From assembly GCA_963726615.1 (NCBI GenBank), contig CAVSCX010000021.1, positions 62,001 to 126,000 on the forward strand: DNA of 64,000 nt, given 5' to 3'. The notes under the pieces were generated by a model, which was given only the letters and a program-made list of their open reading frames with translations, did no database searches and was not told the DNA's origin. Origin of the DNA: CAWDZK01 sp963726615 (GTDB lineage: Bacteria > Actinomycetota > Actinomycetes > JACCUZ01). This document shows positions 1 through 9,921 of this stretch, piece by piece (position 1 is the first letter of the stretch; each line of letters opens with the position of its first letter). Position numbers and translations under genes: made by a program.

Positions 1-1
1 G

Positions 2-196
2 TTCGGCCGCCTTGTCGCCACCGGGGTGCTGTGCTGGTTCGCGTTCCAGGCGTTCGAGAACATCGGGATGACCCTCGGGATCATGCCGGTCACCGGCGTT
101 CCGCTGCCGTTCGTCTCCTACGGTGGCTCCTCGATGTTCGCCAACATGCTGGCGGTCGGGCTGCTCCAGAACGTCCACATGCGGAGATATGCGTGA
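2..196 (+). CDS. rodA: RodA, rod-shape SEDS glycosyltransferase (C-terminal fragment)
   Basis: This is the last 64 residues of a SEDS-family protein, the membrane glycosyltransferase that polymerises lipid II during cell elongation, working with a class B penicillin-binding protein. The signature MPVTGVPLPFVSYGGSS occupies fragment residues 28-44, after FQAFENIGM. That run, with its NIGM, favours RodA over FtsW. A final hydrophobic helix and a short tail ending in MRRYA follow, then TGA. The gene is cut by the left edge of the window, so its start and most membrane segments cannot be seen. The next gene begins 19 bases downstream from its own promoter. Confidence 0.88.
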   Translation, partial: FGRLVATGVLCWFAFQAFENIGMTLGIMPVTGVPLPFVSYGGSSMFANMLAVGLLQNVHMRRYA

Positions 197-215
197 GGTG
201 ACCTACCCTGGTCGG

Positions 216-2185
<1,970 letters not shown>

Positions 2186-2189
<4 letters not shown>

Positions 2190-2902
2190 GCGTCACCGTC
2201 GACTCCCTGCACGACCAGGGTCGCGCCGCGCTGCTCGAGGGCCGGCCGACCCTGGACGCCCCGCCCGCCGCCGGCTCCCGGCGCTGGGGACTGTCGGTCC
2301 TGGCGCGCCCCGAGCCGGGGCTCGGCCGCCGGCTCGACGCCGTCACCCAGCAGCTTGTCGCGCTTGCCGGGCCCGGTCAGTGGGCCACCGGCTCCGCCGG
2401 CACCGCACACCTGACCCTGTTCTCCCTCGAGCCGCACCGCCCGGGCGTGACCCCGGCCGACCCGGCCGCCCGCGCCTTCGCCCGGGCGACGGCGCGGGCC
2501 GCCGCCGCTGTCGCCCCGGCGACCTTCGAGGTCACGGGCCTGGGACTCACGCCGGGCGGCGTCATCGCCGCGTGCGATCCGCTCGACGAGGCTGCGCGTT
2601 CGCTGCGTCCGGTGCTGGCCGCGGCACTCGGCGGCGACGTCTTCGAGCTGGCCTACCGCGGCGACCAGTGGTGGATGTCCCTGCTGCACCTCGCGGCCCC
2701 GGTGGCCCGGCCCGCCGCGCTTGTCGACCACGTCGAGACCCGCCGGCACGAGTCCCTGGGTGTCCTGACCGTGGCGCGGCTCGAGCTTGTCCGCTACGAG
2801 CACCGCGCGGACCGGGCCGTCGCCCGGATGGTGCCGGTCACGCTGGCGAGCGCCGCGCTGACCGGCGTCACTGGGGAGGTGCCGGGTGGCGCGCCGGCCT
2901 GA
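2186..2902 (+). CDS. 2H-phosphoesterase / 2'-5' RNA ligase-like protein with one degenerate motif
   Basis: This 238-residue protein resembles the 2'-5' RNA ligase/cyclic phosphodiesterase fold. The first His-x-Thr motif is present as HLTL (His75). At the place where the second His-x-Ser/Thr is expected, the sequence reads WMSL (Trp163-Ser165), so one catalytic histidine appears replaced. Between the motifs a segment FEVTGLGLTPGGVIAACDP fits the family's beta-strand core. The GTG start overlaps the upstream stop as GTGA, and the next gene overlaps its end by 17 bases, so it sits translationally coupled between the two radical-SAM partner genes and just before RNase E. Activity as a classical 2H enzyme is doubtful. 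An RNA-related binding role is an inference from context only. Confidence 0.6.
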
Positions 2903-3671
2903 CGGACCCCCTCCGCCGCCGGCAGTGCAGCGGCTGCGGATGCGGTACAGCAAGCGAGGCCGGCTCCGGTTCACGAGCCATCGTGACTTCCAGCGTGCCT
3001 TCGAGCGTGCGCTGCGGCGCGCCGCGGTGCCGATGGCCTACTCGGCCGGCTTCTCCCCGCACCCCAAGGTGAGCTACGCGGGAGCGGCGCCGACCGGCGT
3101 TGCCAGCGAGGCGGAGTACCTCGAGATCAGCCTCGCTCAGCGCTGCGACCCGGAGCGCCTGAGGGCTGCCCTCGACGCCTCGCTCCCGGACGACCTGGAC
3201 GTGCTGGAGATGGTCGAGGTGGCGCCACCGCCCGCGAACACCCGTGCGGAGAGCCTCGCCGACAGGCTGGAGGCGTCGGTCTGGCAGGTCCGTCTCGACG
3301 GGGTCGAGCCTGCTGTCGCCGAGGCCGCTGTCGCCGCGTTCCTGGCCGTGGGCCGGGCCGAGGTCTCCCGGATGACCAAGAACGGGCTGCGGACCTTCGA
3401 CGCGCGTGAGCCTGTCGTGGCGCTGAGCGCCGGGCCCGACCCGCGCGCCGCGACGGGCAGCGACGGCCCGTGTGCGATACTGAGGTTGGTCGTACGTCAC
3501 GTCACACCGGCTGTACGACCCGACGACGTCATCGCTGGACTCGCTTCGATCGGCGCCCTCGCGCCGCCCGTGACCCCCGCGGTCACCAGGCTGGCGCAAG
3601 GCCCGCTCGACGAGTCGGCCGGCACGGTGTCCGACCCACTGGCACCGGACCGCGACGCCGCCGGCGTCTGA
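2886..3671 (+). CDS. TIGR03936 (DUF2344) family radical-SAM-associated protein
   Basis: This 261-residue protein matches the family that is either fused to or encoded beside the TIGR03960 radical SAM protein. The N-terminal block (LRMRYSKRGRLRFTSHRDF, residues about 15-33) followed by AGFSPHPKVSYAGA is the recognisable signature; the SHRD element recalls tRNA-modifying partners, though no function is proven. It starts at GTG inside the end of the preceding gene. Near its 3' end there is a GATACT hexamer (3476-3481) followed by a perfect 8-base inverted repeat (3488-3495/3513-3520), which could be an internal promoter for the downstream RNase gene. Confidence 0.85.
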   Translation: MARRPDGPPPPPAVQRLRMRYSKRGRLRFTSHRDFQRAFERALRRAAVPMAYSAGFSPHPKVSYAGAAPTGVASEAEYLEISLAQRCDPERLRAALDASLPDDLDVLEMVEVAPPPANTRAESLADRLEASVWQVRLDGVEPAVAEAAVAAFLAVGRAEVSRMTKNGLRTFDAREPVVALSAGPDPRAATGSDGPCAILRLVVRHVTPAVRPDDVIAGLASIGALAPPVTPAVTRLAQGPLDESAGTVSDPLAPDRDAAGV

Positions 3672-3865
3672 ACCGCCTCTGCGCCTCCTTCCGGCCGCGG
3701 GGCGCGACCGACGCGCCACCAGACTTCGCACGGCCGCCTGCCTCCCGGTGGGCGGACCATGAGACAAGTTCCCGCGCGGCGCCGCGGGGAGCGGGACCGG
3801 TTCCACTCCAGCAGGTGGGCCGGCCGCCCGCCCGGCGCCCGGGAGCACGACGGGAGACCACCCGG

Positions 3866-6520
3866 ATGCTCGACACCGAGCCTGACCAGACCTCGGCCGG
3901 CGGCTCCGCAGCCGGCACCACCTCCGACGGCACCACCTCCGACGGCACCGCACCGCGGCGCCGCCGCCGGGCGGCCAGCCGCCCGGCCGGCCCGCCGGCG
4001 GCCCCGGCCGACGAGTCGGCCTCTCCCGACGGGTCGGGCGAGCACCGCCCCTCCGACGCGCCGAGCGCGGAGGCCGCGCCGGCCAAGAAGGCAGCCAAGA
4101 CCACCCGCAAGCGGGCCACCAAGAAGGCCGTGGCGGCGACGGACGAGCACCCGGCCACGGACGCTCCGTCGGCCGAGGCCGCGCCGGCGAGGAAGGCAAG
4201 CCGGACCACCAGGAAGAGGGCCGGCACGACGGCTGCTCCCGAGGCGGAGGCCGAGGGGGCCGTCGCTGCGGCGAACGGTGGTGGCCCGGCCGCCCCCGGG
4301 CTGCTGTTCCGGGCCCCGGACCCGGTCGCGCCCGCACCGCGGCGCCGCGCGGCTGCCAAGGCCGCCGTCGTCGAGCCCGAGCCCGAGAGCGACGAGACCC
4401 CGCGGGACCAGGAGTCGGCTGGCTCGGACGCTGCCGACGCTGCCGACGCTGCCGACGAGAGCGGCGAGCCGGGTGGCGCACGACGCCGCCGCCGCGGCGG
4501 CCGTGGCCGGCGTGGCCGCGGCCGGGGCGAGTCCGACCAGGCGTCGGAGGACGCTGAGTCCGGCGCCGCGTCCGCGGACGGGGACCAGCCCGGCGGTGAG
4601 GGCACGGACGACGCCGATGCCGAGGGCGGCGAGAGCGCCGGCACGCGGCGTCGGCGGCGGCGCCGGCGGACCGGCTCCGACGGGGGCGAGGACGTCACCA
4701 CGGACGACCCGCCGAACACCGTCACCAGGGTCCGCCAGCCGCGCAAGACCAGCCGGTCGCGGGAGCGCGACGACGACGACGGCGTGCGCTCGGTCAAGGG
4801 CTCCACCCGGCTCGAGGCCAAGAAGCAGCGCCGGCGCGAGGGCCGCGAGGCCGGTCGGCGACGCCCCTCGGTGATCACCGAGGCGGAGTTCCTGGCCCGC
4901 CGTGAGGCTGTCGACCGCCGGATGATCGTCCGCCAGTCCGGTGAGCGCACGCAGATCGCCGTCCTCGAGGACGGTGTCCTGGTCGAGCACTACGTGAGCA
5001 CGTCCAGCAACGGTTCGGCCCTGGTCGGCAACGTCTACCTCGGCCGGGTCCAGAACGTCCTGCCGTCGATGGAGGCCGCGTTCGTCGACATCGGGAAGGG
5101 CCGCAACGCCGTGCTGTACGCCGGTGAGGTCAACTGGGACGCCGCCGGCCTCGACGGCCAGCCCCGCCGGATCGAGCTGGCGATGAAGTCCGGGGACCCG
5201 GTCCTCGTCCAGGTCACCAAGGACCCGATCGGGCACAAGGGAGCCCGGCTCACCAGCCAGGTGTCACTGGCCGGCCGGTACCTCGTCCTGGTGCCCGGCG
5301 GCTCGATGACGGGCATCAGCCGCAAGCTGCCGGACACGGAACGCTCCAGGCTCAAGACGATCCTGCGCAAGGTGGTGCCCGAGGGAGCCGGAGTCATCGT
5401 CCGCACGGCGGCCGAGGGCGCCAGCGAGGACGAGCTGTCCCGCGACGTCGCCCGTCTCACGGCCCAGTGGGACGACATCGAGAAGAAGTCGCAGAAGGGT
5501 GCCTCGGCGCCGACGCTGCTCTACGGCGAGCCGGACATGACGATCCGGGTGGTCCGGGACATCTTCAACGAGGACTTCGCGTCGCTCGTCGTCTCCGGCG
5601 ACGACGCATGGGACATGCTCGAGCCCTACGTCGGGCACGTGGCCCCCGACCTGCGTGAGCGGATGTCGCGGTGGACCGGCGAGGCGGACGTCTTCGCCGA
5701 GCACCGGGTCGACGAGCAGCTCGCGAAGGCCCTGGACCGGAAGGTCTGGCTGCCCAGCGGCGGCTACCTCGTCATCGACCGCACCGAGGCGATGATCGTC
5801 GTGGACGTCAACACCGGGAAGTTCACCGGCGCCGGCGGCAACCTCGAGGAGACGGTCACCAAGAACAACCTCGAGGCGGCCGAGGAGCTCGTGCATCAGC
5901 TCCGGCTGCGCGACCTCGGCGGCATCATCGTGATCGACTTCATCGACATGGTGCTGGAGAGCAACCGGGACCTGGTCCTGCGACGACTGATCGAGTGCCT
6001 GGGCCGGGACCGGACCAAGCACCAGGTGGCCGAGGTCACCTCACTCGGCCTGGTCCAGATGACCCGGAAGCGGGTCGGCCAGGGGCTGCACGAGGTCTTC
6101 GCCGAGACGTGTGAGGCCTGCAGCGGCCGGGGCTACCACATCCACACCGAGCCGGTGGAGCGGAAGAACGGCGGGAGCGAGGGCGGCGACCGCAAGGGCG
6201 GACGCGGGGGCCGCGGCCGCGGCAAGGACAGCAAGGACAGCAAGGACACCGGCAGGACGTCCGGCGCCGTGGCCGGCGGGACCGGGGACAGCTCCTCGTC
6301 GGAGGTCGCCGCGATAGACCCGGTCGCCGCCGAGGACCCGGTGGAGGCGCCGGTGAAGGTCGTGGCCGGGTCACCGGACGCCGGCCCGGACGAGGCGACA
6401 CTGGACGAGGCGACACTGGACGAGGCGACGCCGGACGAGGCAGGGCCGGACGAGGCGGGGACTGCCGCCCCGCGCTCTCGCCGGCGCCGCAAGGCGACGA
6501 GCCCGGTCACCACGCTCTGA
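3866..6520 (+). CDS. rne: Ribonuclease E/G
   Basis: This 884-residue endoribonuclease of the RNase E/G family cuts AU-rich single-stranded RNA in mRNA decay and rRNA processing. It has a disordered Ala/Lys/Arg/Asp/Glu-rich N-terminal extension (residues 1-350), an S1 domain around 380-420 (GNVYLGRVQNVLPSMEAAFV), and the DNase-I-like catalytic domain with metal-binding Asp647 (DVNTGKFTG) and Asp691 (VIDFIDM). The zinc-link CEACSGRG lies at 749-756, and an acidic C-terminal tail follows. The reading frame is open upstream to 3470, but no start is convincing before this ATG, which has GGGAG ten bases ahead. Long disordered flanks on both sides of the core are typical of actinobacterial RNase E. 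Repeats in both tails are listed separately. Confidence 0.94.
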   Translation: MLDTEPDQTSAGGSAAGTTSDGTTSDGTAPRRRRRAASRPAGPPAAPADESASPDGSGEHRPSDAPSAEAAPAKKAAKTTRKRATKKAVAATDEHPATDAPSAEAAPARKASRTTRKRAGTTAAPEAEAEGAVAAANGGGPAAPGLLFRAPDPVAPAPRRRAAAKAAVVEPEPESDETPRDQESAGSDAADAADAADESGEPGGARRRRRGGRGRRGRGRGESDQASEDAESGAASADGDQPGGEGTDDADAEGGESAGTRRRRRRRRTGSDGGEDVTTDDPPNTVTRVRQPRKTSRSRERDDDDGVRSVKGSTRLEAKKQRRREGREAGRRRPSVITEAEFLARREAVDRRMIVRQSGERTQIAVLEDGVLVEHYVSTSSNGSALVGNVYLGRVQNVLPSMEAAFVDIGKGRNAVLYAGEVNWDAAGLDGQPRRIELAMKSGDPVLVQVTKDPIGHKGARLTSQVSLAGRYLVLVPGGSMTGISRKLPDTERSRLKTILRKVVPEGAGVIVRTAAEGASEDELSRDVARLTAQWDDIEKKSQKGASAPTLLYGEPDMTIRVVRDIFNEDFASLVVSGDDAWDMLEPYVGHVAPDLRERMSRWTGEADVFAEHRVDEQLAKALDRKVWLPSGGYLVIDRTEAMIVVDVNTGKFTGAGGNLEETVTKNNLEAAEELVHQLRLRDLGGIIVIDFIDMVLESNRDLVLRRLIECLGRDRTKHQVAEVTSLGLVQMTRKRVGQGLHEVFAETCEACSGRGYHIHTEPVERKNGGSEGGDRKGGRGGRGRGKDSKDSKDTGRTSGAVAGGTGDSSSSEVAAIDPVAAEDPVEAPVKVVAGSPDAGPDEATLDEATLDEATPDEAGPDEAGTAAPRSRRRRKATSPVTTL
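4055..4222 (+). repeat. Imperfect 63-bp duplication in the rne N-terminal extension
   Basis: Two 21-codon copies (4055-4117 and 4160-4222), 105 bases apart, encode DAPSAEAAPAKKAAKTTRKR and a matching copy with K-to-R and A-to-S changes. The basic, alanine-rich units resemble histone H1-like nucleic-acid-binding tails. The copies keep the reading frame. Confidence 0.8.
6389..6463 (+). repeat. Five 15-bp tandem repeats in the rne C-terminal tail
   Basis: Five units start at 6389, 6404, 6419, 6434 and 6449 and encode DEATL, DEATL, DEATP, DEAGP and DEAGT. Being multiples of three they keep the frame, so unit number can vary between strains without breaking the protein. A shorter run encoding KDSKDSKD lies at about 6223-6250. 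Confidence 0.85.
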
Positions 6521-6548
6521 GCGGGGCGGGCAGGTGCAGCCGGCCGGT

Positions 6549-6578
6549 TTGACCGGGTGCCGCCGCCGTCCGTACCCT
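6549..6578 (+). promoter_or_regulatory. Sigma-70-type promoter for rplU-rpmA
   Basis: A -35 box TTGACC (6549-6554) and a -10 box TACCCT (6573-6578) are 18 bases apart. Transcription would start near 6586 and give rplU a leader of about 100 bases. Confidence 0.6.
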
Positions 6579-6593
6579 GGACCGTCCCTATGA

Positions 6594-6644
6594 CCGGCGC
6601 CGACCGGGCGCCGGGTCCTCGTGTGCCCGCTCAGGGCGCCGGGT
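6594..6644 (+). promoter_or_regulatory. Leader with two mutually exclusive hairpins upstream of rplU
   Basis: CCGGCGCC (6594-6601) can pair with GGCGCCGG (6607-6614) over a five-base loop. An identical 11-base segment GGGCGCCGGGT occurs at 6606-6616 and again at 6634-6644, so the same left arm could pair with either copy. This is compatible with a switching or autoregulatory leader, but high G+C makes chance pairing possible. Confidence 0.35.
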
Positions 6645-6684
6645 TGCCCGTCCCGCGAGTGCAGAGAGTAAGGCTGAGTCCGCG

Positions 6685-7005
6685 ATGGTGTACGCGATCG
6701 TCCGTGCAGGTGGCCGCCAGGAGAAGGTGGCCGTCGGCGACGTCCTCGAGATCGACCGGGTCCAGGCCGAGCCGGGCGCCAGCGTCGAGCTGCCGGTGCT
6801 CCTTCTCGTCGACGGGGACGCCGTCACCAGTGACAAGGCCGCGCTGGCCAAGGCGACGGTGACTGTCGAGGTTGTCGCTGCCACCAAGGGTCCCAAGATC
6901 GACATCCTGAAGTACAAGAACAAGACCGGCTACCGCAAGCGCCAGGGTCACCGGCAGAAGCACACCCAGGTGAAGGTCACCGGCATCGAGACCGGCTCCG
7001 CCTAG
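6685..7005 (+). CDS. rplU: 50S ribosomal protein L21
   Basis: This 106-residue protein of the large ribosomal subunit binds 23S rRNA. The start MVYAIVRAGGRQEKV and the end segment KNKTGYRKRQGHRQKHTQVKV are diagnostic, and the length is normal for the family. It is the first gene of an rplU-rpmA pair with its own promoter at 6549-6578; rpmA follows after 50 bases. Upstream bases include a purine-rich GAGAGTAAGG, so ribosome binding is probably conventional here. Confidence 0.97.
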   Translation: MVYAIVRAGGRQEKVAVGDVLEIDRVQAEPGASVELPVLLLVDGDAVTSDKAALAKATVTVEVVAATKGPKIDILKYKNKTGYRKRQGHRQKHTQVKVTGIETGSA

Positions 7006-7055
7006 TCCCGGCTCCACGCCGTCCGGCACCGTAGAACGACCCGAAAGGCAGATCG

Positions 7056-7316
7056 ATGGCTCACAAGAAGGGCGCCTCCTCCACCCGCAACGGGCGCGAC
7101 TCCAACTCGCAGCGGCTCGGTGTGAAGCGCTTCGGCGGCCAGGCCGTCAACGCCGGCGAGATCATCGTCCGCCAGCGCGGCACGCACTTCCACCCCGGCC
7201 TGAACGTGGGCCGCGGCAGTGACGACACGCTGTTCGCCCTGGCCGCAGGCGCCGTCGAGTTCGGCAGCCGCCGCGGCCGTCGCGTGGTCAACATCGTCCC
7301 GGCCGACGCGGGCTGA
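7056..7316 (+). CDS. rpmA: 50S ribosomal protein L27
   Basis: This 86-residue protein has an N-terminal arm that reaches the peptidyl-transferase centre. It begins MAHKKGASSTRNGRDS, with the glycine-lysine-rich tail of the mature form directly after the start methionine. There is therefore no cleavable N-terminal extension of the kind found in Firmicutes. The core QRGTHFHPGLNVGRG is diagnostic. The start has GAAAGGCAG about eight bases upstream. A long stem-loop lies between this gene and obg. Confidence 0.97.
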   Translation: MAHKKGASSTRNGRDSNSQRLGVKRFGGQAVNAGEIIVRQRGTHFHPGLNVGRGSDDTLFALAAGAVEFGSRRGRRVVNIVPADAG

Positions 7317-7340
7317 GACCCGCCGCAGCCGCGGCACCAG

Positions 7341-7392
7341 CTCGACAACCCTGGGGATCATGGTCTCGGCCATGGTCCCCAGTGCCGTCGAG
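7341..7392 (+). terminator. Strong intercistronic stem-loop between rpmA and obg
   Basis: CTGGGGATCATGG (7351-7363) pairs with CCATGGTCCCCAG (7370-7382), a 13-pair stem with one G-U and a six-base loop. Outer arms CTCGAC (7341-7346) and GTCGAG (7387-7392) can extend it. No U-run follows, so it may be a partial terminator, an RNA-processing site or an mRNA stabiliser that lowers obg expression relative to rplU-rpmA. Confidence 0.5.
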
Positions 7393-7415
7393 GACCTCCC
7401 CCGAGAGCAGGAACC

Positions 7416-8771
7416 GTGACCACCTTCGTCGACCGCGTCGTGCTGCACGTCGCCGCCGGCGACGGCGGGCACGGCTGCTCGTCCGTGCACCGCGAGAAGT
7501 TCAAGCCGCTCGGTGGCCCGGACGGTGGCAACGGCGGCCGCGGCGGTGACGTGCTCCTGCAGGTGGACCAGAACGTCACGACGCTGCTCGACTACCACCA
7601 CGCGCCGCACCGGGCCGCGACGAACGGCAAGCCCGGTCAGGGCGGTCACCGCAGCGGGGCCGACGGGCAGGACCTCGTCCTCGCGGTCCCGGACGGGACT
7701 GTCGTGAAGGGCCCCTCGGGCGAGGTGCTCGCGGACCTGGTCGGCGCCGGCGCCACGTACGTCGCGGCGCAGGGTGGTCGCGGCGGGCTGGGCAACTCGG
7801 CACTGGCCTCCGCGCGGCGCAAGGCCCCCGGGTTCGCGCTGCTGGGCGAGCCCGGCGACGGCGGCGACGTCGTCCTCGAGCTCAAGACCGTTGCCGACGT
7901 GGCACTCGTGGGCTTCCCCAGCGCGGGCAAGTCCAGCCTGGTCGCCGCCCTGAGCGCGGCACGTCCCAAGATCGCCGACTACCCCTTCACGACGCTGGTG
8001 CCCAACCTCGGCGTCGTGTCGGCGGGCGAGGTCCGGTTCACGGTCGCCGACGTCCCGGGGCTCATCCCGGGCGCCAGCGAGGGGAAGGGGCTGGGCCTGC
8101 AGTTCCTGCGGCACGTCGAGCGGTGCAGCGTGCTCGTGCACGTCGTCGACACGGCCACCATCGAGCCCGGCCGCGACCCGCTCAGCGACCTCGACGCGAT
8201 CGAGGCCGAGCTCTCGGCGTACGGCGGCCTGGACGACCGGCCCCGCCTGGTGGCCCTGAACAAGGTGGACGTGCCGGACGGACACGAGCTGGCGGAGATG
8301 GTCACCGCCGAGCTCGAGGCGCGTGGCCTGCAGGTGCTTGCGGTCAGCGCGGCGACCCGGGCAGGGCTGCGGGAGCTCGCGTTCGCGATGGCCGCGCGGG
8401 TCCAGCAGGCGCGCGACGAGGCCCCCGAGCTCGAGGCGACCCGCATCGTGCTGCGTCCCACCGCCGTGGACGACAGCGGGTTCCAGGTCGTCAGGGACGG
8501 CGACCGCTACGTCGTCACCGGCACCAAGCCGACCCGGTGGGTGCGCCAGACCGACTTCAGCAACGACGAGGCGGTCGGCTACCTCGCCGACAGGCTGGCC
8601 CGGCTCGGGGTGGAGGAGGCGCTGCTCGCCGCGGGGGCGCAGGCCGGCGACGAGGTCGTCATCGGGGCCGGCGGGGAGGGCGTGCTGTTCGACTGGGAGC
8701 CGACCCTGCAGGCAGGGGCCGAGCTCCTGCACGGCCGGCGCGGCACCGACCTGCGCCTCGACGGACGCTGA
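7416..8771 (+). CDS. obg: Obg/CgtA GTPase
   Basis: This 451-residue essential GTPase takes part in 50S ribosome assembly and growth control. The glycine-rich Obg fold spans residues 1-158 (GGDGGHGC, GGPDGGNGGRGGDV). The G domain follows: P-loop GFPSAGKSS at 166-174, DVPG at 212-215 and NKVD at 282-285. A C-terminal OCT domain occupies roughly 350-430 (FQVVRDGDRYVVTGTKPTRW), as in Gram-positive Obg. It starts at GTG after an AGGA-type site. proB follows after 12 bases, so the two are probably cotranscribed. Confidence 0.96.
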   Translation: MTTFVDRVVLHVAAGDGGHGCSSVHREKFKPLGGPDGGNGGRGGDVLLQVDQNVTTLLDYHHAPHRAATNGKPGQGGHRSGADGQDLVLAVPDGTVVKGPSGEVLADLVGAGATYVAAQGGRGGLGNSALASARRKAPGFALLGEPGDGGDVVLELKTVADVALVGFPSAGKSSLVAALSAARPKIADYPFTTLVPNLGVVSAGEVRFTVADVPGLIPGASEGKGLGLQFLRHVERCSVLVHVVDTATIEPGRDPLSDLDAIEAELSAYGGLDDRPRLVALNKVDVPDGHELAEMVTAELEARGLQVLAVSAATRAGLRELAFAMAARVQQARDEAPELEATRIVLRPTAVDDSGFQVVRDGDRYVVTGTKPTRWVRQTDFSNDEAVGYLADRLARLGVEEALLAAGAQAGDEVVIGAGGEGVLFDWEPTLQAGAELLHGRRGTDLRLDGR

Positions 8772-8783
8772 GCCGAGCCTCCG

Positions 8784-9893
8784 ATGGGTCGCGCGAGCCG
8801 CGACGACAGGGTGGTCGTGAAGGTCGGCTCCTCCTCGCTGACCGGGGCGGCGGGAGGTCTCGACCCGGCCCGGGTCGACGCGCTGGTCGACGCGATCGCG
8901 GCCGCGCACGCGGCGGGACGCGAGGTGGTGCTGGTCTCGTCCGGCGCCATCGCCTCCGGGCTGGGGCCGCTCGGGCTGGCGCGCCGGCCCCGGGACCTGG
9001 CCACCCAGCAGGCCGCCGCGAGCGTGGGGCAGGGCCTGCTGGTGCACCGCTACACGGAGGCGTTCGCCCGGCACGGCATCACCGTCGGACAGGTGCTGCT
9101 CACCACCGACGACGTCGTGCGTCGCGGTCACTACCGCAACGCCCAGCGCACCCTGTACCGACTGCTCGACCTCGGGGTGCTGCCGGTCGTCAACGAGAAC
9201 GACACGGTGGCGACCGAGGAGATCCGCTTCGGAGACAACGACCGGTTGGCGGCCCTGGTGGCCCACCTGGTCCGGGCCGAGCTGCTCGTGCTCCTGTCGG
9301 ACGTCGACGGCCTGTACGACGGCGACCCACGGCGTCTCGGGGCGCGCCGTGTCACCCACGTCGCTGGTCCCGAGGACCTGGCCGGCGTCCGGCTGGGCCG
9401 GGGCGGCAGCGGTGTCGGCACCGGCGGGATGGCGACCAAGGTCGAGGCCGCGCGCATCGCCACCGCGGCCGGGGTCCGCGCCGTCGTCGCCGGCGCCGAG
9501 CAGGCGGCCGAGGTGCTCGCCGGCGCGCCTGTCGGCACGTCGTTCGCCCCCGCCACCACCCGGCTCCCGACCCGGATGCTGTGGCTCGCCTTCGCCACGA
9601 CCCCCCGCGGCAGCCTGCGGCTGGACGAGGGCGCGGTGCGAGCCGTCGTCGACCGCCGCATGTCGCTGCTGGCGGCGGGCATCACGGCGGTCGAGGGCGC
9701 GTTCGTGGCCGGCGATCCGGTGGACCTCCTTGACCAAAAGGGTCACGCGGTGGCCCGCGGACTGGTGAACTTTGACGTGACAGAGCTCCCGGGGCTGCTC
9801 GGCCGGTCCACACCCGATCTGGCCCGGGAGCTGGGGCCCGCCTTCGGCCGAGAGGTCGTCCACCGTGACGACATCGTGCTGCTGGGCGACTGA
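8784..9893 (+). CDS. proB: Glutamate 5-kinase
   Basis: This 369-residue enzyme phosphorylates L-glutamate to gamma-glutamyl phosphate, the first step of proline synthesis. The amino-acid-kinase domain begins VVVKVGSSSLTG and contains VVNENDTVATEEIRFGDND and LLSDVDGLYDGDP. A PUA domain forms about the last 80 residues, as in most ProB proteins. The usual partner proA (gamma-glutamyl-phosphate reductase) does not follow; the next gene is an unrelated small protein, so proA must lie elsewhere. Obg-proB linkage is normal for actinobacteria. Confidence 0.95.
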   Translation: MGRASRDDRVVVKVGSSSLTGAAGGLDPARVDALVDAIAAAHAAGREVVLVSSGAIASGLGPLGLARRPRDLATQQAAASVGQGLLVHRYTEAFARHGITVGQVLLTTDDVVRRGHYRNAQRTLYRLLDLGVLPVVNENDTVATEEIRFGDNDRLAALVAHLVRAELLVLLSDVDGLYDGDPRRLGARRVTHVAGPEDLAGVRLGRGGSGVGTGGMATKVEAARIATAAGVRAVVAGAEQAAEVLAGAPVGTSFAPATTRLPTRMLWLAFATTPRGSLRLDEGAVRAVVDRRMSLLAAGITAVEGAFVAGDPVDLLDQKGHAVARGLVNFDVTELPGLLGRSTPDLARELGPAFGREVVHRDDIVLLGD

Positions 9894-9921
9894 CCGAGCG
9901 GGACGGACGGAGGCTGCACGG

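Noticed and set aside
189..215. Earlier ATG (189) for the B12 radical SAM protein
   Set aside because: It overlaps rodA, adds nine residues not typical of the family, and the -10 hexamer at 204-209 places the mRNA start after it.
3470..3865. Upstream extension of the rne frame
   Set aside because: The frame is open but overlaps the preceding gene in another phase, has no good ribosome site, and lacks protein-like composition.
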